From Hirsutella rhossiliensis (taxonomy: Eukaryota > Ascomycota > Sordariomycetes > Hypocreales > Ophiocordycipitaceae): 64,000 nucleotides of DNA. Of this stretch, positions 41,801 through 49,843 are shown piece after piece (the first letter of the stretch is position 1; each line of letters begins with the position of its first letter). The stretch is from the NCBI RefSeq assembly GCF_020360975.1, contig NW_025408678.1, positions 186,001 through 250,000 of the forward strand. The letters run 5' to 3'. A program made the position numbers and the translations under genes. The notes beneath the pieces were generated by a model. The model was not told where the DNA came from, did not search any database, and was given only the letters and a program-made list of their open reading frames with translations.

Positions 41801-43561
41801 TGCAGCGTTTGATGCTGCTGTCTCGGTATCCTCAGCAGGTGAACTCTCAGTTTTTGATTCCTCGGCTGGAGTCCCCTCCGCCTTGGCCTCCTCGACGGCC
41901 GATGCCGCAGCGTTGGTGTCCTCGGTAGAGCCCTCAGCCTTGATCTCTCCAGGTGTAGATTCCTCGGCATTGGCCTCCACGACTGGAGCCTCCTCTGCGT
42001 TGGTCTCTTCGTCCTTGGATTCTTCGGCCTTGGGCTCGTCGACTACGGGTTCTTCGGACGCAGGTTCCTCGGGCTTGTCCTCCTCAGCTGGCGACTCCTC
42101 GGACTTGGCGTCCTCGTCCGCTGGATCACGGGCGGCGTCGTTTGTGGTAGTTGTCCCAGCGGTTTCGACTGTCTCCGAGTCGGCGGGAGCCTCTGTTTCC
42201 TCCGCTTGCACGGGGTCATCTACAGTGGCGACAGGCTCCACTGGCGTGTCCGTGAGCTCGTCCTGCTTCTCATCTGGCTCCTGTGTCGTCGAGTTCGGCT
42301 CTTGCGGCAGTTCCTGTGACTCTTCTGCAGGCTTTGGCTCTTCTTGAACGGCGACATGAGTGTCTGCAGCGTCTTCTCCCTTGTCCTGAGTCTCAGTTGC
42401 TTCCGCAGGGGTATCTGAGGTCGTGTTTTCCAAAGCTGGAGCCTCGTCGTCGTGCGTCTCTCCATCTGCAGCTGACTTCTCCGGCTCAATTGAGGCAAGT
42501 GTCTCGGTCGCGACAGGGACATCCTCAGCCTGCTCCCCCTCGTCAACGGGCGCCGACGCCTGCACAGTGATTTCTTCAGTCGTCTCGGCCTGTTCCGCTG
42601 GCGCAGACTCCTGGGCTGTCGATGATTCTTCAGCCTGTGCGGGCTCCGTGGCTACTGTCTCTTCGGCGGGTTCCGGTGGGTTCTCGGCCGAAGCAGTCGA
42701 AATCTCTTCCAAGGGTTGCGCTCCGTCAACCGGCTGGGCGGTTTCAAGAAGCTCGGAGTTGTCTGGCGCCGGCACGCCTTGTGCGTGGCTCTCGGTGCCG
42801 ACAGCATCGCTGTCCGTGACGCCCGGGGGGGGCGTCGCCGGTTCGGGGGCAGATTGGTCTGCCATGTCCGAGTCCGATGTCGGATCCGATGTCGGGTCTC
42901 GTGTCAACTCCGCCGGATTCTCAGCTGCTGTATCCTCCCCGTCCTCGGGTGCGTCCACAGCAGCGGCTGTGGTTGGAGTCGATGCGATGACAGGCGACTT
43001 GGCTTTCGCGCTTTTGGATTTCTTGTTGTTCTTCTTGGCCTTCTTCTTCTTGGCCTGCGTGGCCCACTCGTCCTCGCCCGCTTCTATGGGCACCTTCGGG
43101 GTATCTTCAGTTGGGGACGGCGCGGCACCATGGTTCTTCTTGGCCTTGTCGCCCTTCTTGCTCTTCTTGCCGTTTGATGATGTGGACGCAAGCCTCTCGT
43201 CTCCTGCTACGTCGGTGTTGTGGTCCTCTGGAGGGCTGTCCTTGTTCTTTCGCCTACCCTTCTTATCCTTCTTCTTCCTGGCGGCGGAGGAAGTCGTCGA
43301 TGGCTGTGGTTGTTGTTGCTGCTGCTCTTCTGTCGTGTCTCCAGTCCCAGGGTCATCCGAGGCTGGCTTGTCGTCAACGCTGACACGTGGGGCATCGGAT
43401 GAGAACCACTTACCTTGGAGGTCCTCTTCTACTTGCTCCTCCTCATCGGAGTCTGGGGGTTGCTGGAAGTATTGGACATTGGAGAAGTCGGAGTACTGCA
43501 CGTTGCTCAAATCAAAATTGGTCCGGTAGGGACAGAACTGGACACCAGGACCGGAACTCAT
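32870..43561 (-). CDS. Giant Glu/Ala/Pro-rich repeat protein, 3563 aa, function unknown
   Basis: A single uninterrupted 10.7-kb frame. The best start is ATG 43561 (MSSGPGVQFCPYRTNFD); the frame extends 49 codons upstream but without an ATG. Order of parts: a Tyr/Phe-containing head (VQYSDFSNVQYFQQPP, residues 24-39), poly-Gln and Lys-rich blocks (about 77-190), a long acidic Glu/Ala/Ser/Thr region with AEESPAEE-type units (about 200-1330), an array of 6-residue xEAEAP units (about 1330-1765), a non-repetitive island (FNVLFPLSKPPEDFTPRLAV, about 2045-2075), an array of EPxx tetrapeptides (about 2255-2935), a basic helix plus hydrophobic patch (RRKKRQALRQAEDTVAVAVI, about 3180-3200), a His/Ser/Arg-rich block, a FFDVRNAEGIVGRGPPTPP motif with poly-Pro (about 3446-3480), and a basic tail ending PGGLRGFVKKLFNS. 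It looks like a long acidic spacer with two structured ends. No family name recognised. Confidence 0.82.
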   Translation of the reverse strand: MSSGPGVQFCPYRTNFDLSNVQYSDFSNVQYFQQPPDSDEEEQVEEDLQGKWFSSDAPRVSVDDKPASDDPGTGDTTEEQQQQQPQPSTTSSAARKKKDKKGRRKNKDSPPEDHNTDVAGDERLASTSSNGKKSKKGDKAKKNHGAAPSPTEDTPKVPIEAGEDEWATQAKKKKAKKNNKKSKSAKAKSPVIASTPTTAAAVDAPEDGEDTAAENPAELTRDPTSDPTSDSDMADQSAPEPATPPPGVTDSDAVGTESHAQGVPAPDNSELLETAQPVDGAQPLEEISTASAENPPEPAEETVATEPAQAEESSTAQESAPAEQAETTEEITVQASAPVDEGEQAEDVPVATETLASIEPEKSAADGETHDDEAPALENTTSDTPAEATETQDKGEDAADTHVAVQEEPKPAEESQELPQEPNSTTQEPDEKQDELTDTPVEPVATVDDPVQAEETEAPADSETVETAGTTTTNDAARDPADEDAKSEESPAEEDKPEEPASEEPVVDEPKAEESKDEETNAEEAPVVEANAEESTPGEIKAEGSTEDTNAAASAVEEAKAEGTPAEESKTESSPAEDTETAASNAAEISADEAKAEDPPAGESTAESTPAKDTAAEASNAAESPVDEAEAEESKAEADDSPAEVAKAEEPLAEESKTEDSPAEDSPVTEETKAEESTTENPPAEETKAADSTAEGSTAQETTVEKAAEDSKAEDSPAGITETEAAQSAETSADTSVEEPKTKDDKEPVAADVLPVSEEERLQGPEPPTESTEEKPSESPDQVSPATDNAETQPEGRQEEDDTTEPEAPSGAQDATNTSQSEAEPAVESNPQQSLAEETNVESNPNESKPDEAGETTAGTDETQELASSTQPAVEQKAEEASSPAEEAQVESEEPKTEEAEQAVAEKQESPADPEPASDSTEPAAHEEAAATLPEEKAADEGATETAVVSSDPDSKHVHFDEDEATKEVSAEDQSDAKAEEKSNDVSETEAAVNSEAQPVDNISPKEETPASGGDIEQPASSVTLDDGAENVSTALSEDNEPPAEAGELAAANEDSAEQPGTQETEDDKPAESSLDPEDEVSAPSETEKASDGGDADKVEAKSDEQESAATGETSVELDAAVEPDNVTSSTPEDTAKPDAEENAEGEEAKTEEPEKDPEVVAVADEAPQEGTSETKESTETTPETEADNEPPAGDAQGAVDSEAGKDDVNEEAPAQTEEATSNVDVIAPATETTSSTDETVKPTEDDAPKDEPEPSQGDTAEPEPPKDSPVEAEEETTDPAEESNKELPTDAEVGQKDEGETQQEAESSDEPEAVKGDDAPEEADQTGELEVPKEAEAPVEAETESPKEEEVPAGVDTEAPKEDVPAETGASEEADPPQQAEAPKEADPPAEAEAPIEAEAPKDFEAPAEAQADAPQEAEPAQEAEAPTEAEAEASKEEETPAETEAETPKEAEPAQEAEEPTEADPPEEAEAPVEAEAEAPKEEVASAETESPNEAEPAQEAEAPTEAEAEASKEEEAPAETEAETPKEAEPAEEAEAPTEAEPAQEAEASTEAGVEAPKETEAAQEVEAPKEEEAPAEAESQEPEAAAESEAPKEDETPAEAETSKEAEIPETEALVEAEESQEAEASTEAEAPTETEAPVEAEAPAETEAPKEAEALEEVGAPAEAEAPAEAEASAEAEAPVEAEVPIETEAPAEPVEAEAPAETEAPKEAEAPEEVGAPAEAEAPAEAEAPVEAEAPVEAEAPAETEAPKEAEAPQAGDEAADAGNEIPAQPAEESEPASQPAEEAEPQPETAVEQAESAQPEKEQSEDAEPAAEAEDKAEPVEESPAPDADEVYAQVNGETEAAEDESKAEADKAEPEADAEDVQPSEDTAPAQAEATKADEETKAAEPPEKVAPEAAPAESATPVEAAIGTESAVAAETALEAVEAAEPPTVASDDSKPAEASAEPEADKIADSALDEEKLERAAEEPQPPAAVDDTAEAEPSVPEQEQPETDDKPSDATPESLPTAEEEESKDTVGPIPTTKEEARGSRSKKGEEISSFNVLFPLSKPPEDFTPRLAVDVLAPDRRDRLDEESAMCQDAGAISPAPEGPTDPETTPTTKQAEAKESQEETQTTEEAGGLEPTGVDVQDQTVTDDMTRSIDKGQVSTLTTEAQEQLDPGTTDLGKGEPNRPTPKDESTRDAPDTHGEADKTREVAVIPETSGEDSSEPVAEATTEPIVLTEGTAEVPSDGQTNASQVDLSGKDNDEPAEKHTPEPMTEPATEPPSEPLLEPTREPTELPLETSAEPTSEPMTTPAAGSVMLPEGLADVSSEGQPDASEAQLSGEGKSESTEKPAAESSAEPTLESLEEPPSVPVPEAAIESLEESMPEPTTKSLAEINEGTPADSAVEPTPKPSKEPVAGPVEEAIEPVAELREETPAESVTKPMPEPAAEPAAEPMAESTSEPTKEPAPTPEPATDFTEDTAAEPAPEQKSELSAEPMPEPTPEPTRELTAEPVIEPTSEPPSELTPGLPEQIAAEPKEAQAEPSVEPMAEPAEAPTEEPAVGSVEALIEKPAEPKEQPLAEPMLEPTEAPALVPPGEPVSEPAAELKETLAEQPAEPTLEPAAEPTPESASEPAPESTEASAEEPVEPKEQPASEPAVEPKETPAELPTVPTLESLAEHPAGPVAESTEESTEPKQELPAESTPEPTEELLAEPTPEPLAEPTEPAAELTEALAEVFAEPKELAPEPASETMEESTAELSEQPATELQSEHTAEPLVEPAAEPTQEPPAEPVDTLSKEPPTEPAAESTEEPIQEPTAEPGTESPPEPTAEPMPEPTEEPTPESREEPTEEPASDPTADTTEDLMVEPTEQSAEEPPSEPSEESAAESKEEHPAEPAAEPEEEPPSEPTSEPAESREELVAEAAEKPPSDPAAEITVEPAEGPASESVMVLESPADGLPEGQTGASEAGPWSAPMSSDVTAADVAAAESSQAVSPESAREIAASPSVADVPVPEKEDSTYLEQQETPESVPEVPASATEEAQGNEGMTSQPTAPDADSEDSARLTKSSQSEESKPEVELATASLFAAAVSGIALGALDGSQKDDSPEADAPCEPSTASVEEVVDKLDPADCELDAGTCAPPDDAGTRSGLPTDPGFFDAKPLPTNQAIPSQGDFGAATPGIEVPDTEMVKRVQARILRRKKRQALRQAEDTVAVAVIIYATAEALVPPEGPAPGSPIDKGKDGSSARHQATLDSQTAQSRRDSAQRNPESGDCYETIANLSITDGKSKDVGSSSSDKDKDRHRRHRHSHHSHHSGRSRTDEEGKESRRRSSHSSHSSHSRRDREHSAGSGKDKASSGKPRRHDSGYSGESSGSSGRRRRTAEEQAEHDRKKLERRQKEKEVERREPSGSDRKSKEPEAHSERSHRSSRRHSHSGQSRTEQTKGTSPREREPVVQQPEKRFFDVRNAEGIVGRGPPTPPFVGEAFMPPPPPPPSSSKDSNSAEGQRHSKHSSGRHSTDQARSKSSKSREENNSDEGKAAGSSRSPPEDAARRARHHERKKDKKPGGLRGFVKKLFNS
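34760..36800 (-). repeat. EPxx tetrapeptide-coding repeat array
   Basis: Inside the giant gene, roughly 2 kb code for runs of Glu-Pro-x-x (EPTPEP, EPAAEP, EPTEEP) with a 12-nt period; on the plus strand it appears as GGCTCTG/GGCTCC units. Units are degenerate at the third codon position, so selection on the protein rather than recent expansion seems likely. Confidence 0.85.
38270..39570 (-). repeat. xEAEAP hexapeptide-coding repeat array
   Basis: About 1.3 kb with an 18-nt period coding for (K/A/V)EAEAP units. Within it are larger near-identical copies: a block at about 38961-39075 repeats at 39195-39309 (234 bp apart), and a block beginning near 38286 recurs near 38411 and 38581. These point to recent unequal exchange. 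Confidence 0.85.
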
Positions 43562-44349
43562 ACTGATTGTGCCTCGAAAGCCTCGGGCTCCTCTTGGTGG
43601 GCGGGCTGCGCGGCGAATATATGATGGGACTCCATGCAGATGTGCTGGATTGGGCAGTCGGGTAGAGGCAGAAGGGCGTCTAACGAATTGGGCAGGGCTC
43701 CGGAGCACCTCTTGGGCTTCGTTGGGTTGGGAGACGAAGGTGTAGTGCAGCTGCCCGGCGACAAGGGGGGCGCACAGTCTTGAAACAATTATTATAGGGA
43801 CATCAAAGACGAGCCAGCGAATTCAAGTGTTTCTCGCGATGCAGCATTTGTTTTGAGCAAGCTGCGAACGGGTGGGAATTGCTCAGGTCGTTGACGAGAC
43901 GACCGGACGGCTGGGTCCATCTGATTTTCTCGAGGTGAATTCGGCCTAGGTCTTCTTCCATTGACGCCAAAGAGCACGTCCCCCACGCATGACAGGGGGG
44001 GAGTCGCTCGAGCGGGAGAAGTTGACGGGTTTCCAGACCACCCCTGTTGTTGGGAGAAGGAAGGTCAAGCACTATCGAGCGGCAGCTCAATTGGCCCACG
44101 TCGCATGTCAAGAGACGTCCCGAGTCTCGGAGTTGATACAGGCATATGGATGCCCGACGGCGCAATGGGTGGAGGTGCATGAAGCAGGCCAACGAGGATC
44201 TCGAGTCGACCGTCTGCTGATGCAAGGTTGGGCGTCGACGCTCGCTGCGTTGGCGGGCGGGCCCGAACCACGACCCAATGGGTCGTTCCCGATTGGGAAG
44301 CCCATGCAGTACGTGCAACGTGGCTCGCCTCTCCAGATGCCATTGAGCA

Positions 44350-44387
44350 GCTGCTGTGTAGAGCTGCTGTGTAGAGCTGCTGTGTCG
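44350..44387. repeat. Tandem GAGCTGCTGTGTA repeat
   Basis: About three copies of the 13-14-bp unit AGCTGCTGTGTAG, the last one ending in TCGAG. Confidence 0.8.
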
Positions 44388-44622
44388 AGTCGAGTGCTAC
44401 GACGAGGCCGTTTCACGAGACGCTGCCCCTTGTAGCACGTTTCCTCCGTCTGCTGGGCAACAGCTCGACCGGAGGAGGCGTCATGGTCTGGATGGGATGC
44501 GGCATTGATGAGCCGGGGCAGGGATCTGCTTGTCCGCGACGGGCACAGCAGGTGCCGTCCCAACTCAAATCACATCACACAGCGAGACACTGCACTCGGT
44601 CGGGTCCACATCCCGAGGCAGT

Positions 44623-44656
44623 CCCTGGTCGGTCCCTGGTCGGTCCCTGGTTGGTC
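44623..44656. repeat. Tandem TCCCTGGTCGG repeat
   Basis: Three head-to-tail copies of the 11-bp unit TCCCTGGTCGG, the last with TTGG. Confidence 0.8.
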
Positions 44657-45571
44657 ACCGCATCTCGCCATGCGTGCGGTGCGGGTGTGCTTTGTTCTGT
44701 TCTGTTGGGGCTGCTGCTGCTGGAAAAGGGCGTGTCTCATCGGGCGGTTGAGAAGCGAGGGGGGATGGAGGTTGACAGCGAGGCACCTGGCAACAGAATC
44801 AGGCACGCAGGGCCTCGTGATACTCCTCCGTCCAGCTGCCGTACAGTACGCGCTCGTACCGTGTCGTCGGTAGCTTCCGGGACACAACGCCCTAGTCCGT
44901 GCCTGTCATCCCGCCGGCGCTGCACAGTGTCGCACGGTACGACCATGCCTGCCTACACGCGAGCACGCATACATACAGTTCGATACTTTCGAGCTCATGT
45001 TGATGCTTCATCATGGCACTCTGCGGGTGGAAATGATGGATCCCATTCTAGCGGGCCTCTTGTTATCCACGGGCTCCGTCGAGACGTAGACACGTTAGTG
45101 CAGCGGATAGTAGCGTGCCTTATGCTCTCACCAAGCAGCATAAGGTGGAGAAATGAAGCATTACACGCTGCAATATATCGTCCAGTCCAAGCACACACAA
45201 CAGGCGTCATAACCCCATTTTCCCGATTCTCGGTGGAGACGATGCCCTGTCCACAGAGCAAGGGGAAGCGATGCGAGGCAACAAGACGCGCATTTCCCCG
45301 TCACGAGTCACCGACCTCGTTCACTGCACCGGCAATCGCTGCATCGTGACTCGTCCCCGACCTGTCGGCAAAGCAACCCCCCATAAGCGTCCGGTTGATT
45401 TTTGGTATCTCATTGTAATTCTCACATCCTATGCATCATAATGCATCAAGCTCGATTTGGCGCCGTATTGCGCAAAACCTAACCCCGTCCCCCCCCCACC
45501 ACCTCCTCTCCGTCTCTCTGAGGCCGTCCCTACCAGTGCCAACTGAAATTCGTAGCAGCAGCGGGCCACCC

Positions 45572-47252
45572 CTACGGGGCCGCTGCTTGCAACTTGTCGG
45601 TTGCGCTCGGGGCGTAGGCAGCTTGTGCCCGGTTCTTCTTGATGACATCCTTGACCGTTGCCTCGGCCTCGTCCCAGTCCTCCGTGTCGAGGTGAACCAA
45701 GTCAATGCCAAAGTTTTTGGCAATCTTGCTGAGCGCGTCGTAGCTCTTCTTGTCGTACACAAAGCTGATGCTGACGCCGACGCGGCCAAAGCGTCCAGTA
45801 CGTCCGATGCGATGGAGGTAGGTTTCTGCATCTGGCTCTGTGTCGCCTCTGCCCTTCATCGGTATGTCATAGTTGATGACCATGGACACGCTGGACACAT
45901 CGATACCGCGCGCCAGAACATTGGTCGCGATCAGGACCTTGTTCTCCCCGCTGCGGAACCTGGCGAGCAAATCGTCTCGTTCGTTTCCGTCAAAGGCAGC
46001 GTGCAAGGCGGAAACCTTGTGGCCATCGGCAATCATGCGGCGCTGAATCTCATTGGCGCTCTCTCGGGTCTGTCATGCAAATGTCAGAATGGGCACGGGA
46101 GCGCTGATTGAATGCTTGACAAACCTTGACGAAGATTACCGACTGGCCAATGGTCATGAGACCATAGAGCTTACATAGAACTCCGTATCGCGTGTTGTCG
46201 TCGGGGCAGTCGATGAACATTTGCGAAATACCCTTGACGGTGAGCTCGCTGCGCTGCAGCGTTAGAGTGTGGGCGTTGGGCGCAAACTTGCCGGCATAGT
46301 TGTTAACTTTGTCGGGAAAGGTGGCCGAAAACAGAAGCGTCTGGATATCCTTTGGCAGCATGCTAAAGTCGGCTGATATTAGCTTCGCAATCAAGAGGGG
46401 AGGAGTCGGACTTACCCCTTGACTCTCAAGCATTGATCGCCCAGCCCCTGCTGGTCCAGCATGTTGTCGGCTTCATCAAGCACGAGCACCCTCAGCGTGG
46501 AGACGTCGAGTTGTCTGCGACGAACAATATCCATGACAGTACCGGGCGTTCCAACAATGACACTGGCCCTGACTGGCTCTCCTCGAGGCAAGGCGCCGGG
46601 GACCGCGGCCGCAATCCTGAGGTTCTCGATGAAGCGACCAACAGCACCGATGACGCCCTGGATCTGGCGGGCAAGCTCCCGGCTGGGCGCCAGGGCCAGG
46701 GCTTGGGGCTGGTCTGGTCGAGTAAAGTCGACGCGGGAGAGGATGGCAGTGACGAAGGCGGCCGTCTTGCCGGTGCCGGACTGGGACTGGGCAAGCATAT
46801 TTCTCGGAGGATCGCTAAGCATCAGAGGCAGTGACTTGCCCTGGACCTTGGACGGCTTCAGGAAGTTGAGGGCGAGCAGGCCTTTGAGGATTGGCTCGGA
46901 ACTGCACAAATCGAGTCAGCATCTCAGCCGCCAGGATGAGTGGGGACGCAACGTACAGGCCCAGGTCTTGCCATGTCGTGGCAGAGTGAAAAGGTGTGGC
47001 CTCGTTGTTCTGGAGCTCACTGAGCGAGACTTCGACGTCCCATTCGGGTTCGTGAAGACCTGGGCCGCCGCCAGGGGTCTCGTCGGCACCGTCGGGCTGT
47101 GCATCGGTGACGCTAGAGTCGGCGGCAGCTGGAGGAGCAAGCTCGGCAGCGTTGTCCTTGGGCTGTTCCTTGGGCTGCTCCTGAGAATCGCCCTCGAGCG
47201 CCTTCTTGGGCGCCTCCGTCGGATCGGTGACGCGGCTCGCGAGATCAGACAT
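45572..47252 (-). CDS. DBP5: ATP-dependent RNA helicase Dbp5 (mRNA export)
   Basis: Exons on the minus strand are 47252-46957, 46901-46416, 46362-46125 and 46069-45572, giving 505 aa. All DEAD-box motifs are present: Q motif ([16 protein letters not shown]), motif [11 protein letters not shown], Ia PSRELARQ, Ib [35 protein letters not shown] and [13 protein letters not shown]. The Dbp5-specific features are the acidic/Pro-rich N-terminus, [37 protein letters not shown] and the ending [21 protein letters not shown]. Dbp5 remodels mRNPs at the cytoplasmic face of the nuclear pore, with Gle1 and inositol hexakisphosphate. Splice sites are canonical and each junction restores a conserved motif (for example VKGMLPKD and [14 protein letters not shown]). 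Confidence 0.97.
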
Positions 47253-48727
47253 GACGACTCGTAGCTAGCCGATTGCTGGATGTGTCGCTCGACGTCGGGC
47301 CAACCCAGGGCTGGGTCCACGGTATCCGCAGATGCAGATGCGCGTCCGACCTGCAAGCTGCCCGATATCGAAAAAGCTTCTAGCGGTCGGTAGATGCAGA
47401 TGGACCGTGATCTGGCCAGGAGCTGGAGCTGGGATGCGGAGTGCAGAGAGTTGCACGTACTGCCCGCTTGGCGAGATGAAAACAAACGGGGGTCTTCCGA
47501 GCTAGGGAAATTTTGGCGGGGTTGTTGCCAGTTGGAGGGGCATTTGTTGCAGGTGGCGCACGTGGCAGGGGGTTTTTCCGGGCGTGCCGCTGTTTATCCG
47601 GCGCTGCAAGCAGCTGGTGTACAGACCTCAATATATATAGGTACTGTATCTAGTGCTCACGATGGTGTGGGTTTCTCGCCGGTATATATACGTGACTATT
47701 TCTAGAAGAAAAAAATCCCGAGATAGCTGTGCGGCTTGGAACGATTGATTGCGGTGGTTATTCGGGCAACGCTAGGTGCTGCCCCTTGAGCTCTTGAGTC
47801 ACCTTCAGATAAAAAAGTGTCGCTCTAGGTTTCTCTTCCACAGCGCGATGTTTATACGGACTCGTACCTAAAATAAGTCGTTGTTGCGAAGGCAGAAACT
47901 CTCGACAGAAACTCTCGAACTGTAAGATATTGCTCATGGCTTCGCGATGTAGGCGATGAAACTGGTGTCCAAAAACAAGCTCACGAAAAAGACAAAAAAG
48001 CGTCTTGCAAGGTCAATCAAGGCCCTAAGGGGGGGTGTCTCATTTTAATCTCATATATTTCTATGGTTAGTCTTTCGGCGCCACATCGCTTTCTAGAGTA
48101 ACTTCGGCAGTGTACCACCTAATTAATGGGTATCTATCTACGGATATCGTCTTCAACCCCGCCGCCTCATTCCGTCACAAAACTAGGACAAACAATACCA
48201 TAGTGCAAATTACGAAGAGCCCGAAGCATCCTCGGGGTCTAACGACATTGCAGTTGCTCCCGCCTTCCAACGACGAGGTATCGGTGTGCTATTACTGCCA
48301 TGGGGGCTGGATCGAGCCATTGGCCATGGAATACCAGAGACGTTATCATATACACCTGTTGGGACCCGTTTAGATACAAAATGGGGATTTCATTGTTCTG
48401 GCACATGTAAGTGGCCCCAGATGCGCAAGAAATGTATTATTTTCATGCGTTGGGATCCTCCGAAGACACGATAACCTGGCTCTTAGCATATTAGCACCTC
48501 TTGAGCTATGTTTCGTCTTGTTCATAGCTCCCGCCACTACACGATGACGAGGTGAATCGGACTTGTCGTTTCAGACAACTTATTCCAAGTGGGAAAAGAC
48601 TTCGATGAGTACATATACATTTCATCCACTTTGCGCATCGGATGATGGATTCCCAGATCTGCCCATGAACTCAACAGACCTATCGTGGGGATATGCCGTC
48701 TGATTCTGCGGACCCTGTCCATCTTTC
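47253..48727. other. DBP5 promoter and AT-richer spacer
   Basis: 1.5 kb; 47700-48720 is clearly lower in GC than the rest of the window. It should hold the DBP5 promoter and the 3' flank of the Rds1-like gene. No gene or repeat family recognised. Confidence 0.55.
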
Positions 48728-49843
48728 TCACAACACCGCCAATCCAAGTGCAGCCGGCTGCTCCAGAAGGATACTCGGGCCGGCCTTGACAGTATCCACT
48801 GTCGGTGCACCAACAGTGTCCGTCAGCACCGCGATGATCACTCCCCGTGCCTCAAACTGAGGGGGGATTTTGACTTGTATGCTGTGTTCGGGCCAGCTCT
48901 CAGTGTCAATTGCTACACTGATATTGGATGGCCCGTGAAAAAAAGTAGCATAGTACTGCTTGCCCTTGTCGAAACGTGGCTGGTTGCTGGGGTCGGTAAA
49001 GTTTAGTGCAAAGCTGTCGCCGGGTTGCAGCCCTTTCGTAGCATCAGCCGCTGAAAATGCAGGCAAATTTTGTCGCGGAAACGGGTATACAGGATTCTCG
49101 GGAGGACAGCTGCCCGGAACGATAAAAGCGTTGGTGATGCCGAGAATCTCATTGGCGTATGGGAAGACTGCGTCGGCCGGACCGCCAAAGGGGTTCGACT
49201 TCCAGATGTCGATGAGCGACCACGTCTCGTGTCGAGTCTCGGTCTCAGCAATGGCAGTGATTGCCCCTTGGGAGGCAGGCAACTTTGCCATCTGCACGAG
49301 GCCCGTCAAAAAGGCCATGCTCGAGATTTCTATCACCGTAGCCAGCGCCAAGAAAGAGCTCGGATCGTAAAATGGAAAGGTATATCTGCAGGCACCAGGC
49401 TTGAGAGAATTCGGGGATATTTGATTCTGAAAGATGCGCAAGTGGCCGGCTTCATTGTTGCGAATCTCTTGAATGCGATCGTACGTCGTATTGGGGTAGC
49501 CGGCCTTGATGAAAGATGCAGCATTGAAGTGCTCGACTCCATGTTGGTAAAACGAGAAGATGACCCATTCAGCAGACAGCAAGTTCTGCCACACCACATC
49601 ATCAGCTCCAGGAGATCCTTTGGCTGTCGGCAGTATGGGTTCAGTTATGTTGCCAGGAAACGGCGGAGCTTTCCCCCTGTACGAGCTGTAGAGAGGGCTC
49701 TGTCCGGGCACGGGGCCATAGTTTGGATCGGCAAGATTCTGAGCGGCCGAATTGCTATTTCTGGGAACTGCGTTTGTTGCTGAAGAAAATAGTGTACAAG
49801 TGAGCATGAATTTCTTGACGGACATTTCGATGAGATTGGGCAT
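48728..49843 (-). CDS. Secreted Rds1-like ferritin-fold stress protein
   Basis: One exon of 371 aa. A signal peptide is visible just after the second Met (MSVKKFMLTCTLFSSATNAVP); start 49843 adds six residues (MPNLIE), so ATG 49825 is a good alternative start. The body is a four-helix ferritin-like domain (about residues 80-235): SAEWVIFSFYQHGVEHFNAASF, RIQEIRNNEAGHLRIFQNQI, IEISSMAFLTGLVQMAKL and IAETETRHETWSLIDIW. The Glu and His residues in these helices match the dinuclear-metal pattern of the family (E..H in NNEAGH and ETETRHE). The second half is a beta-rich domain with PGDSFALNFTD and PPQFEARGVIIAVLTD. It resembles S. pombe Rds1, induced by adenine and stress signals; its chemistry is not known. 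Codon use is less GC-rich than its neighbours. Confidence 0.82.
   Translation of the reverse strand: MPNLIEMSVKKFMLTCTLFSSATNAVPRNSNSAAQNLADPNYGPVPGQSPLYSSYRGKAPPFPGNITEPILPTAKGSPGADDVVWQNLLSAEWVIFSFYQHGVEHFNAASFIKAGYPNTTYDRIQEIRNNEAGHLRIFQNQISPNSLKPGACRYTFPFYDPSSFLALATVIEISSMAFLTGLVQMAKLPASQGAITAIAETETRHETWSLIDIWKSNPFGGPADAVFPYANEILGITNAFIVPGSCPPENPVYPFPRQNLPAFSAADATKGLQPGDSFALNFTDPSNQPRFDKGKQYYATFFHGPSNISVAIDTESWPEHSIQVKIPPQFEARGVIIAVLTDTVGAPTVDTVKAGPSILLEQPAALGLAVL

Larger units (their letters stand above)
43562..45571. other. Upstream region of the giant gene, 3' flank of DBP5
   Basis: 2 kb with no supported gene. It contains two short tandem repeats (44350-44387, 44623-44656) and a 9-bp inverted repeat (45118-45145). 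Confidence 0.55.

Noticed and set aside
32870..43561. Identification of the giant protein as leashin (Woronin body tether)
   Set aside because: Size and repeat content are similar, but I could not recognise leashin's conserved end regions here.
45071..45150. Possible tRNA
   Set aside because: Some resemblance to a D-arm and anticodon stem, but no acceptor stem pairing and no TTC T-loop at the right distance.
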